Assembly: GCA_964413905.1 (NCBI GenBank)
Contig: CAYPUG010000075.1
Location: 1-12,970, forward strand
DNA length: 12,970 nt
Reading direction: 5' to 3'
Source of the DNA: CAYPUG01 sp964413905
GTDB lineage: Bacteria > Chloroflexota > Anaerolineae > JAADDB01
Position numbers and translations under genes: made by a program. Of this stretch, positions 1-7,103 are shown piece after piece; positions within the stretch are counted from its first letter, which is position 1, and each line of letters starts with the position of its first letter. Under the pieces are notes generated by a model. The model made no database searches and was not told the DNA's origin. It saw only the letters and a program-made list of their open reading frames with translations.

Positions 1-2
1 TT

Positions 3-8
3 TATAAT
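3..8 (+). promoter_or_regulatory. -10 box of the tRNA-Glu promoter
   Basis: A perfect TATAAT lies 24 nt before the first base of the tRNA, so transcription would start near position 15 and leave a short 5' leader for processing. The -35 element would lie left of the window and cannot be checked. Placement relative to the tRNA is the main support. Confidence 0.6.
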
Positions 9-32
9 AGCCCTCGGTGATTGGAGATATTT

Positions 33-108
33 GGCCCATTCGTCTAGTGGACCAGGACACCGGCCTTTCAAGCCGGTAACAGGGGTTCGAACCCCCTATG
101 GGCCACCA
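33..108 (+). tRNA. tRNA-Glu (anticodon UUC)
   Basis: The 76-nt cloverleaf folds cleanly by eye. The acceptor stem pairs 33-39 (GGCCCAT) with 98-104 (ATGGGCC). The anticodon stem pairs 60-64 with 72-76, with the loop CTTTCAA at 65-71 and anticodon TTC at 67-69, which reads Glu codons. The T arm pairs 81-85 with 93-97 around TTCGAAC. A discriminator A at 105 and a genome-encoded CCA at 106-108 complete it. It stands alone, with its own -10 box upstream and an intrinsic terminator right after. Confidence 0.96.
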
Positions 109-112
109 TCAG

Positions 113-148
113 GCCGGGCTCGTGAGGTGGACGCGGGCCCGGCTTTTC
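113..148 (+). terminator. Rho-independent terminator after tRNA-Glu
   Basis: A perfect 7-bp GC stem pairs GCCGGGC (113-119) with GCCCGGC (137-143), and TTTT follows at 144-147. It begins four bases after the tRNA CCA, so it most likely ends the tRNA transcript and separates it from the metallopeptidase gene starting at 169. The loop is fairly long (17 nt), but its ends can pair partly. Confidence 0.8.
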
Positions 149-168
149 TCGTTGCGGAGGCGTCAATT

Positions 169-1449
169 ATGCGCGGCACGCGACGCGGGCTGCTCGCTTT
201 TTTACTCATTGTGCTCCTGATCGGTGGGGGGGTGTTTTGGCATAGCCATAAGCACCCTAAAGATCCTTACAAGGCTGCTGCTTACCACCTTGCCCGCCCT
301 TATCGCTTCAGTATTCCCAAGTGGGAGGCCAAAGCCCTTCTTTCTGAGTCCTCGGAACGACTCCTCACACACCCACCGGCCCCGGAAAGTCCGGAAGCCC
401 ATGATTTGGTGGTGGATTACCTAAGAGTGGCACAGAAGATCGGTGCGCTAGAGGGAGACATTGAACGACTGGCCGCGATGAACCGTGGCGAGCCCGAGAC
501 CGAGGCGCGTATCCAAAAGATTCAGCAAGAAGTGGACCGATTGCGTGCCCTGCAGGAGGAGCGACGTCCTGCAGTGGAGCGTGTCCTGGAAAAGCAGGTA
601 TCCATTATCTTGGCAGAAGAACGTCTTGGGTGGCTGGGCAGAGCGTGGCCACCCATCGCGTTTCAATTCACCGAGCCACCATATTACTTCATCCTCTCCC
701 CCCGGGATAGGATAGTGCTGCGCGTAGGCATACACCTCAAACCTCAATTGTCCCTGAAGACTCGCGAGACGCTGGAGGAACGCGCGGAACGTGAACTCCC
801 GAACACCAGCGCCCTGGTGGAAAGTATTGGCGGATTTTCTACCTGGCCGACCATGATCATTGACCGGGCAAGCCTGGAATGGGTGCTGAGCACGATTGCT
901 CACGAGTGGACCCACACGTATCTTATTGCTTTCCCGTTGGGGCGACATTATTACGATAATGGAGACATGTCGGCTATTAATGAGACGGTCGCCGACTTGG
1001 TGGGCAACGAGGTCGGACACAAGACCTTGGAGCGATTCTACCCGGAAAAAGTGCCGCTAACGCCCACGCCTGTACAGGCGCAGGTTCGCCCTGCACCGAC
1101 GCCAACGCCCCAGCCTACGCCGACGTTTGATTTCACCCGGGAGATGCGTATTACTCGGGAGCATGTGGATGAATTGTTGGCACAAGGGAAAGTAGCAGAG
1201 GCCGAGACATACATGGAACAACGGCGCCAATTCTTCCTCAAGCACGGGTACTACATCCGGAAATTAAACCAAGCATATTTTGCTTTTCACGGAACATACC
1301 GTACCGGTCCTGCCGCGCCCTCACAGGACCCCATCGCCCCGCGATTGCGCAAACTACGGGCCGAAAGTCCTACCCTGCGGGATTTCCTGCGCACCGTGCG
1401 TGATATTTCTTCCCTCGACGACCTCATGCGCTTAGTTCCTGAACCGTAA
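169..1449 (+). CDS. Membrane-anchored HExxH metallopeptidase-like protein
   Basis: This 426-residue protein looks like a zinc-dependent gluzincin-type peptidase facing outward from the membrane. Residues 7-23 form an uncleaved signal-anchor or signal peptide after an Arg-rich N-terminus. Residues about 79-154 are charged and heptad-like, probably a coiled coil. The zinc motif HEWTH is at 245-249, and a plausible third ligand, Glu272 in NETVAD, lies 23 residues later, an arrangement typical of gluzincins. A Thr/Pro linker (about 295-320) leads to a C-terminal helical domain containing YIRKLNQAYFAFHG. The start at 169 is chosen because GGAGG at 156-160 sits 8 nt upstream. The same frame is open further 5', but that part lies inside the tRNA and its terminator. 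I do not recognise the family or substrate. Peptidase activity is inferred from the motif alone. Confidence 0.8.
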   Translation: MRGTRRGLLAFLLIVLLIGGGVFWHSHKHPKDPYKAAAYHLARPYRFSIPKWEAKALLSESSERLLTHPPAPESPEAHDLVVDYLRVAQKIGALEGDIERLAAMNRGEPETEARIQKIQQEVDRLRALQEERRPAVERVLEKQVSIILAEERLGWLGRAWPPIAFQFTEPPYYFILSPRDRIVLRVGIHLKPQLSLKTRETLEERAERELPNTSALVESIGGFSTWPTMIIDRASLEWVLSTIAHEWTHTYLIAFPLGRHYYDNGDMSAINETVADLVGNEVGHKTLERFYPEKVPLTPTPVQAQVRPAPTPTPQPTPTFDFTREMRITREHVDELLAQGKVAEAETYMEQRRQFFLKHGYYIRKLNQAYFAFHGTYRTGPAAPSQDPIAPRLRKLRAESPTLRDFLRTVRDISSLDDLMRLVPEP

Positions 1450-1644
1450 AATGATTCTCGCCTTCCTGACGTTTTGGGGAATCACCCATGACTTGACATA
1501 AGAATACTAGTGTAAATCAGTGTGAGACCCATCATCATCCATCTCAGCCCGCCGGAAACCCGAGGTATCCTTGTGAGATTGAGGACGTCCTGCACGCCCT
1601 GCGGCAAACCCGGCGCCGCATGTCTCCACCGTTCTGTCGGTTTC
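1450..1644. other. Convergent intergenic gap, no gene seen
   Basis: This 195-bp stretch lies between the stop of the metallopeptidase gene (rightward) and the stop of the NACHT gene (leftward). I see no convincing gene. A 6-bp GC hairpin (1600-1605 with 1615-1620, 9-nt loop) lies just beyond the NACHT stop but has no T-run on either side. It could help end transcription but is not a standard terminator. A TTGACA at 1493-1498 has no good -10 partner. Confidence 0.5.
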
Positions 1645-3642
1645 TCATCTCTGTGCGAGCCTTCGGCGCAGGGCTTCCACGAGCGCGGCGGCCACCAGGA
1701 GCGCCAGCGCGAGCATACGGAGCCCCCACACGGCATAGCCCCTGGCTCGCTCCTGCCACGTGGGCGGCGGTGGCGCGAAGGGATCATCATCCTTGCGAGC
1801 CTCCAACGCCTCCAGCCGCACCTGTGCGGCAGCCAGCAGCCCGGCTACATCTTCGTCTACAAGTGCCATCTTTTGCACCGCGCGCACGATGCGGTGGAGC
1901 CGGGTGAACCAGGCGGTCCTTTTCGTCTCATCCCCGCGGCGCAGGACATCCGGCTCCGGCAACATGTGCCCCAGGGCCTCGGCCGCGGCCCAGCGCACGT
2001 CTTCATCCCCCAGGGCCTGAATGAGGTGGGGCACGGCCTGAGGGTCGCCGATTTTCCCCAGGGCCTCGGCCGCGGCCTCGCGCACGCGCCAATCTTCATC
2101 CCCCAGGGCGCGGAGGAGGTGGGGCACGGCCCGGAAACCCAGGGGGACGATGGCCTTAAACGCCCGGCTGCGTATAATGCGCGTGAGGTGCCAGCGGGAC
2201 GGGCACAGTGGGTACATGCGCAGGCGATTTATCCCGCGGGGGAAGACAATAGCCTCCGCGGCCCCCACGTCTTTCTCGTCCAGGGACCCGGCCAGGAGTA
2301 ACAGGGGCTCCCGCCACGCGGGCAGGTGCAGCCGCGGGCGCAGGAAGCGCCAGTCCCCCTCTCGGTTCGCCTCCCAGGCGCGGTGCAGCCGCCGGGACAC
2401 AAAGTACTCCTGGAAGGTGGTATGGCTGAACGCGTACAGGTCCCCCACCCGCACCACCAGACCCATCCGCTCCCGCACCACTTGCAACATCTCCTCGCCC
2501 CGCGCGGTGTCCTGCTCCGCGGCCAGGGCCGCCACCACGCTCCCTTCGTCGCGTGCGCCCTCCATGTGCATGCGCCAGGCCAGTTCCTCCAGCGCGGCGA
2601 AGACCGCGTCCTTCCACTCCACGGGCGCGCCCCGGTAGCGCACGGCCCGATCCCAGAGGTCCTCCAGGTAAGCCTCGTACAGGCCGGCCCGGGAGTGGGC
2701 TACCTTCCCTTCTTTCAGGTAGGCCACGACGGCCAGGCGCAGGATGAGGGGGTTGGTGACCAGGTTGCGCAGCGCGGGGCGTTCCTGCAGAACGGCCAGC
2801 AGCGCCTCTGCCCGCGCCGGGGCCTCTGCCTTGCGGTCGGGGGCCAGCACCTGCAGCCAATGCTCCAGGAAGGGCCGGGCCTCTTCCACGTCGCGGAAGG
2901 GCTTCAGCGTGTACTCGCGGAAGGGTTCGCCCCTAGCGGTGTACCCCGCGGGCCGGGAGGTCACCACCACCCGGTTGCCCCGGTCCTGAGCGGCGCGGGC
3001 AAAGCGCCGGATCTCCTCCACGGTGACATCCCGGTGCGTGGTCACCTCGTCCAGCCCGTCCAGGAGGACCAGAAGGCGCCCGGATTCCCACCACGACTCC
3101 AGCAGGAAGTAGGCCCTATCCTGGGGATCCTGAAGGTGCCCGGCGATTTCCTCGGCCAGCGCGTGCTTCAGCCGGGGCGATTCCCACTTATCCTTCCCCA
3201 GGCCCTCCGCCAGCACGCGCAGGTCCAGCCGCACGGGGATACGGTCCTCGTCGAAGCCCAGGCGCTCCTGGGGCCAGCCCTCGTCCCGGCGGGCGAAGCA
3301 GAGGCCGATGAACTGGAGGGTGGTGGTCTTGCCCGCACCGGGCTCGCCCAGGATGACAAGAAAGGGCGCTTCCTGTAGGGCCTGGCCAACGGGGACAGGT
3401 TGAGGAGGCTTTTGAGATTCTTCCCCTTGTTCACCCCTCTCTTTGGAGGTTAGTCCCGCCCGTTCCAGGCGCTCGCGCGCCTCTTCGGGCAGGTCGCCGG
3501 GGCTGTGAAGCGGGCCGCGGCGTTCTCGCCGCACGGCCTCGAGCATGACGTACACCTGCTCCAGGGGTACACCCTCCTCCAGGGTGGCCCACGCGCGTTC
3601 AACCCGGTGGAGATAAGAGTGTTCCAGGTCCGCGAGGTTCAC
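1645..3642 (-). CDS. NACHT (STAND) ATPase with HEAT repeats and C-terminal membrane anchor
   Basis: This 665-residue protein is a signal-transduction ATPase of the NACHT/STAND class. The N-terminal ~90 residues are a small helical region (YLHRVERAW, then VYVMLEAVRR) like that preceding many bacterial NACHT domains. The Walker A is GEPGAGKTT (99-107), Walker B is LLVLLDGLDEV (190-200), a TSRPAGY sensor-like motif lies at 228-234, and the winged-helix signature FSHTTFQEYF is at 404-413. HEAT/PBS-lyase-like repeats run about 500-560. A hydrophobic helix at about 636-656, followed by basic residues, should anchor it in the membrane. The start is GTG at 3642-3640, overlapping the hflX TGA (GTGA), which implies translational coupling. 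The gene is much richer in GC than hflX (a 60-base sample at 2341-2400 has 45 G+C, versus 32 at 4141-4200), consistent with acquisition. Relatives act in antiviral defence or regulation. The role here is unknown. Confidence 0.9.
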   Translation of the reverse strand: MNLADLEHSYLHRVERAWATLEEGVPLEQVYVMLEAVRRERRGPLHSPGDLPEEARERLERAGLTSKERGEQGEESQKPPQPVPVGQALQEAPFLVILGEPGAGKTTTLQFIGLCFARRDEGWPQERLGFDEDRIPVRLDLRVLAEGLGKDKWESPRLKHALAEEIAGHLQDPQDRAYFLLESWWESGRLLVLLDGLDEVTTHRDVTVEEIRRFARAAQDRGNRVVVTSRPAGYTARGEPFREYTLKPFRDVEEARPFLEHWLQVLAPDRKAEAPARAEALLAVLQERPALRNLVTNPLILRLAVVAYLKEGKVAHSRAGLYEAYLEDLWDRAVRYRGAPVEWKDAVFAALEELAWRMHMEGARDEGSVVAALAAEQDTARGEEMLQVVRERMGLVVRVGDLYAFSHTTFQEYFVSRRLHRAWEANREGDWRFLRPRLHLPAWREPLLLLAGSLDEKDVGAAEAIVFPRGINRLRMYPLCPSRWHLTRIIRSRAFKAIVPLGFRAVPHLLRALGDEDWRVREAAAEALGKIGDPQAVPHLIQALGDEDVRWAAAEALGHMLPEPDVLRRGDETKRTAWFTRLHRIVRAVQKMALVDEDVAGLLAAAQVRLEALEARKDDDPFAPPPPTWQERARGYAVWGLRMLALALLVAAALVEALRRRLAQR
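1969..2131 (-). repeat. Near-identical HEAT-unit repeats within the NACHT gene
   Basis: Long DNA stretches recur inside the HEAT region. A 22-bp segment at 1969-1990 repeats at 2056-2077 (offset 87). A 16-bp segment at 2001-2016 repeats at 2094-2109 (offset 93), and another at 2023-2038 repeats at 2116-2131 (offset 93). The repeats encode RALGDEDWRVREAAAEALGK and QALGDEDVRWAAAEALGH, the second two residues shorter. Such near-identity suggests recent duplication or gene conversion of one 31-codon unit, followed by a 6-bp in-frame loss. Confidence 0.8.
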
Positions 3643-5000
3643 GAACGCGCCTCCTGTGCTTCAATCGGGGAGACCATCCCCGATACCCGGTAAGCATCCA
3701 ATCGGCTGGCCACGTGCGCGGGAACCCGGCCTCGCAACCACGTTCCTTGTTCCGTAAACCGTTCATCCTCCACAATGCCCGTGCGGTGGAAGAGCACGAC
3801 CAGGTCATTGCGCTCGTAGGGAATGTGAACTCGCACAGGGACCAACCGTTCTTGCAACGCCTCCTCCACCCGACTAAGAAGTTCCTCCAGCCCCCACTTC
3901 TGAGCAGCAGATATGGGAACCCCGCCGGGAAATTCACGCACCCGTGCGTCCCGCTGTTCAGGTGGGATAAGGTCGATTTTGTTCAAGGCCATGACCACGG
4001 GGATATGATCCGCTTTCAGTTCCCGGAGCACGTGGTTGACCGTGGCAATCTGACTATGCGCGGCCGAGTGTGTAATGTCCACAACATGGATTAACACATC
4101 CGCCTCACGGATTTCCTCCAACGTCGCCCGGAACGCGGCCACCAGTTGCGTGGGCAACTTCTGAATAAACCCGACCGTGTCGGTGACAAGGATTTCCTGG
4201 CCTCCAGGAAGGACAACCCGACGGGTTGTGGGGTCCAAGGTCGCGAAAAGCTTGTCATCCGCGTACACTTGGGAATCCGTCAGGGCGTTCAACAGCGTGG
4301 ATTTCCCCGCGTTCGTGTAACCCACCAAAGAGACGACCGGAATTTCGGCCTCCTTACGGCGTTTACGGTAGAGTTCCCGATGCGCCCGGACTTCTTCCAG
4401 TTCCTTGCGCAACTGAGCAATGCGCTTCTTGATCTCCCGCCGGTCCACCTCCAACTGCGTTTCCCCCGGACCCCGCAAACCGACACCGCCAATACCGCCC
4501 CGTCCGGCAGCCCCGCCAGCCTGACGGGCCAGATGGGTCCAGGCCCGGGTTAATCGGGGTAACCTGTAGATATACTGGGCCAACTCCACCTGGAGAACCC
4601 CCTCTTTTGTCTGTGCCCGCTGAGCGAAAATGTCCAAAATAAGCGCGGTGCGGTCTAAAACCTTGATCTCTTCGCCCAGAAATTCCTCCAGTTCTCGCTG
4701 CTGCCGGGGGGAAAGTTCTTCGTCAAAAATGACCACATTTGCACCTGTGGCTTCTACCAGCAATTTTAATTCCTGGAGTTTGCCCTTGCCGATGAGAGTG
4801 GCAGGATGGGGACGATCCAAATGCTGTGTAATCTCCCCAACTACTTCCAGTCCCGCGGTTTCCGCCAAACGGGCGAGTTCTGCCATACTTTCAGACAAGG
4901 TAAAGGTCGAACGTCTACGCGGTCGCTTCCGTTCAACCCCGACCAAAATGGCTCGTTCCTGTGGGTTTTGTGTAGGTAACAATCGCGTGCGTTCGCTCAT
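3639..5000 (-). CDS. hflX: GTPase HflX
   Basis: HflX is a ribosome-associated GTPase that binds the 50S subunit and splits stalled or hibernating ribosomes under stress. At 453 residues it is full length. The N-terminal HflX domain carries the nucleotide-contacting part and the family signature GRGGIGGVGLRGPGETQLE (167-184), followed by a basic coiled-coil linker (about 185-218). The G domain shows G1 GYTNAGKST (227-235), G2 around ATLDPT (253-258), G3 DTVGF (274-278), G4 NKID (340-343) and G5 SAA (364-366). The ATG at 5000 has a strong Shine-Dalgarno just upstream (GGGAGGTGG at 5010-5002). Its stop codon TGA overlaps the GTG start of the NACHT gene by four bases (GTGA), so the two genes are probably co-translated. 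Family identity is certain from the motifs; the coupling is seen directly. Confidence 0.97.
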   Translation of the reverse strand: MSERTRLLPTQNPQERAILVGVERKRPRRRSTFTLSESMAELARLAETAGLEVVGEITQHLDRPHPATLIGKGKLQELKLLVEATGANVVIFDEELSPRQQRELEEFLGEEIKVLDRTALILDIFAQRAQTKEGVLQVELAQYIYRLPRLTRAWTHLARQAGGAAGRGGIGGVGLRGPGETQLEVDRREIKKRIAQLRKELEEVRAHRELYRKRRKEAEIPVVSLVGYTNAGKSTLLNALTDSQVYADDKLFATLDPTTRRVVLPGGQEILVTDTVGFIQKLPTQLVAAFRATLEEIREADVLIHVVDITHSAAHSQIATVNHVLRELKADHIPVVMALNKIDLIPPEQRDARVREFPGGVPISAAQKWGLEELLSRVEEALQERLVPVRVHIPYERNDLVVLFHRTGIVEDERFTEQGTWLRGRVPAHVASRLDAYRVSGMVSPIEAQEARS

Positions 5001-5036
5001 TCCACCTCCCTCATTCGTCTTTGCCCAAAAGTCGGT

Positions 5037-5065
5037 ATCATTGCCTCATGCGCTTTTTAAACCAA
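5037..5065 (-). promoter_or_regulatory. Possible hflX promoter (weak)
   Basis: On the minus strand, TTGGTT (5065-5060) and AATGAT (5042-5037) are separated by 17 bp, matching 3 of 6 and 4 of 6 consensus bases. It lies about 37 bp before the hflX start, inside the divergent intergenic region. The match is weak and other placements are possible. Confidence 0.25.
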
Positions 5066-5111
5066 CGTACGTACACGGAGTTTCCCGGGGTGTAAACCGA
5101 ATATAGGACTT

Positions 5112-5139
5112 TTGGCCTATTGCTCTCCCGTGGTATAAT
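5112..5139 (+). promoter_or_regulatory. Extended -10 sigma-70-type promoter of the DUF5666-nfi unit
   Basis: TATAAT at 5134-5139 is preceded by TGG at 5131-5133, giving an extended -10 (TGnTATAAT). A partial -35 (TTGGCC, 5112-5117) lies 16 bp upstream. Transcription would begin near 5146, giving a leader of about 48 nt before the ATG at 5194. It points right, away from hflX, and is the only convincing promoter between the two divergent genes. Confidence 0.75.
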
Positions 5140-5193
5140 GATAACAGAAAATCGTGTGCAGTGATAACATCGTCGCTCACATCGAGGCAACCT

Positions 5194-6399
5194 ATGAATG
5201 TTCATGTTCGGTTGTTCTTAAGCACGTTACTTCTCGCGCTCAGTTTAGTTGTAGGACACATTGTAGCGCGCCATGGTGGTCAAGAAGTCCGCGCTGCCAA
5301 GAGTCTTCCCCCGGTTGAATTCTACGGCCCTATCAAAGAGTTACCTCCCGGCCGTTTGGGACGATGGATTGTTGGGACAACACCGGTGGTCGTCACCTCT
5401 AAAACACATGTGGATTCTACCAGGGCGTCTATAGCCATCAACCGGTGGGCTCGAGTACGTGGTTCTTATCAAGATGACAGGCTATACGCAGATTCCATTG
5501 TTGCCTTACCCGAGCAATCTGTGCCCCGAACCGTGGATATGCACGGAATTGTGCAGAAAGTCATGGGACAAATATGGATGGTCTCGGGGCATCAGGTACG
5601 TATATCCCCCACTACGTCCATTGAAGGTAGTGTTCCCCCTCACGCGGGCGTTGTGGCCTCGGTAGAAGGTTACCTAGACGGAAATATTGTTGTTGCCCGG
5701 CGCATCACTTTGCGCCGGCCGGAAGATGAAGAGCGGGATGTGGAATTTCTCGGTCGCTTGGAAAGAGTGGATGGAACAACGTGGATAGTGAATGGATTAG
5801 AGGTACATGTTCAACCCCACGTTAAGCCTCCGCCTATAGGAAGTCTGGTGGGCATTCAAGGCCATTTGTCCGGTACTCGCGTGTTGGCGAATAAAGTCGT
5901 TCAGGATGTTGCTCCGCGTGTGTCGTTGGACGGTTGGCTTATTGAAACCCAGCCCAATCAACATGAATGGCATGTTCTCGTTCACAAAGCGGATGCTGCC
6001 CGCACAGTTCGTGTACGCCTCGCGTCGGACACACCGGTTGATGAGCGAATGGGTTTGGTGCAGCCAGGGGCCCAAGTGGAGGTTTTGGGACACGAGATCA
6101 CCCAAGACGTGATTCAAGCAACGTTTGCGCGTGTGCTGAAACCGCGCCACGCGTATGTGACCGGCACGCTTATCTATATCCCAGAAGACCGGTTTGCGTA
6201 TCCCTGGACGGTGTTCAAACAGACATCGTCTGAAAGTCGAGCAGATAAGAGTGAAGAAATTCAAATTCGCATTCGCCCCACAACCGTTTCCGATCGCCCC
6301 TTCACCGAATTTTATGTCGGCGAACGTGTGGCTATCTCCGGTATTCCACAGGAGGATGGAACGATTGAGGTGTTGATGATTTCGCACAGTAAACGATAA
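5194..6399 (+). CDS. Exported five-repeat DUF5666-like protein
   Basis: This 401-residue protein begins with a signal peptide or membrane anchor (hydrophobic core about 7-24) and is then almost entirely beta-rich repeats of about 60-75 residues. Each runs as a V-x-F/L-x-G start, a W-x-V strand, an xVxVxxxT segment, and a G-x-VxVxG ending in AxxI. Units begin near residues 41, 114, 183, 243 and 321; the last two are longer and more divergent. This matches the small beta-barrel repeat annotated as DUF5666, whose function is unknown. The clearest copies carry tryptophan-containing strands (RWIV, IWMV, TWIV). The ATG at 5194 is preferred over GTG at 5161 because GAGG (5184-5187) lies 6 nt upstream and the signal peptide then starts correctly. 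The stop TAA overlaps the next ATG by one base, so it probably forms an operon with nfi. Confidence 0.8.
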   Translation: MNVHVRLFLSTLLLALSLVVGHIVARHGGQEVRAAKSLPPVEFYGPIKELPPGRLGRWIVGTTPVVVTSKTHVDSTRASIAINRWARVRGSYQDDRLYADSIVALPEQSVPRTVDMHGIVQKVMGQIWMVSGHQVRISPTTSIEGSVPPHAGVVASVEGYLDGNIVVARRITLRRPEDEERDVEFLGRLERVDGTTWIVNGLEVHVQPHVKPPPIGSLVGIQGHLSGTRVLANKVVQDVAPRVSLDGWLIETQPNQHEWHVLVHKADAARTVRVRLASDTPVDERMGLVQPGAQVEVLGHEITQDVIQATFARVLKPRHAYVTGTLIYIPEDRFAYPWTVFKQTSSESRADKSEEIQIRIRPTTVSDRPFTEFYVGERVAISGIPQEDGTIEVLMISHSKR

Positions 6400-7103
6400 T
6401 GTCCGCATACGTTCGTACAATTTCGCCGAAGATGATGCAGTCTGTCCATCGTCCTGTCGCGTTTTCGCTACAGGAACATCTCGCCACCCTAGTACGGGAA
6501 GAGCCTCTGCTTCGTCCCCCCGGCCTTGTCGGTGGAATTGATGTCAGTTACTATGGCCCCAACGCGCGTGCTGCGGTTGTTGTCATGACATTTCACTCCC
6601 GGGAGATCGTGGCTACAGCCACATATGAAACGACCACATTGGTCCCTTATGCTCCGGGGTTACTGGCGTGGCGCGAGTTACCGCTTATGCTCGCCGTCCT
6701 GGATCGCTTAGGATTTCTTCCAGACGTTCTCTTATGTGACGCACAGGGACGGGCGCATCCCCGGCGGTTGGGATTGGCTTCGCACCTGGGCGTTCTTTTC
6801 AATCATCCTACTATCGGTTGCGCAAAGACGCGGCTGGTAGGGACTTTCACGGATTTAGCGGAGCACCGGGGGGCTGTCGTCCCGCTGGTTGATGGGGAAG
6901 AAGTTATTGGGGCCGTCGTGCGGACACGCGCCCATGTCCGGCCTGTCTATGTCTCCGTAGGCCACCGCATTACCCTGGAGGAAGCGACAAGCATTGTTGT
7001 ACAACTTGCCCGTTACCGGATTCCCGAACCGCTTCGCATGGCGGACGCGCTGGCCCGCACAGGGCAAATACCACAATTTACCTTTCCCTTAACGGGCCCA
7101 TAG
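6399..7103 (+). CDS. nfi: Endonuclease V (deoxyinosine 3' endonuclease)
   Basis: Endonuclease V nicks DNA one nucleotide 3' of deoxyinosine (deaminated adenine) and starts its repair; some homologues also cut inosine RNA. The 234-residue protein is of normal length. It shows GGIDVSYY with catalytic Asp48, the wedge motif PYAPGLLAWRE (83-93) with Glu93, DAQGRAHPRR with Asp114 and His120, and IGCAKTRLVG with Lys143, all in the standard order. The RPVYVSVGHRITLEEA segment (181-196) is also typical. The ATG at 6399 overlaps the previous TAA (TAATG), implying coupled translation. An in-frame ATG about 11 codons in is a possible alternative start, since the first residues are not conserved in the family. 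Its last 15 bp overlap the 3' end of the patatin gene on the other strand. Confidence 0.95.
   Translation: MSAYVRTISPKMMQSVHRPVAFSLQEHLATLVREEPLLRPPGLVGGIDVSYYGPNARAAVVVMTFHSREIVATATYETTTLVPYAPGLLAWRELPLMLAVLDRLGFLPDVLLCDAQGRAHPRRLGLASHLGVLFNHPTIGCAKTRLVGTFTDLAEHRGAVVPLVDGEEVIGAVVRTRAHVRPVYVSVGHRITLEEATSIVVQLARYRIPEPLRMADALARTGQIPQFTFPLTGP

Noticed and set aside
31..168. In-frame 46-codon extension of the metallopeptidase to position 31
   Set aside because: It lies across the tRNA-Glu gene and its terminator and lacks a ribosome binding site; the start at 169 has GGAGG at the right distance and begins just before the signal anchor.
1493..1521. Perfect -35 box TTGACA in the convergent gap, possible promoter
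   Set aside because: No acceptable -10 at 15-18 bp spacing (only TGTAAATC-like sequence nearby) and no gene on the plus strand downstream.
2326..3378. Long (350-codon) open frame on the plus strand opposite the NACHT gene, and a 259-codon one at 1522-2301
   Set aside because: Both are antisense shadows of GC-rich coding DNA; they have low-complexity composition and no motif, while the minus strand encodes a clear NACHT ATPase.
1..3642. Genomic island integrated at the tRNA-Glu gene
   Set aside because: No integrase, no direct repeat of the tRNA 3' end found by eye within the window, and the tRNA keeps its own terminator; the GC-rich block is confined to the NACHT gene.
5065..5072. Palindrome ACGTACGT in the divergent promoter region as an operator
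   Set aside because: Only 8 bp, single copy and a common chance motif; no regulator gene is adjacent.
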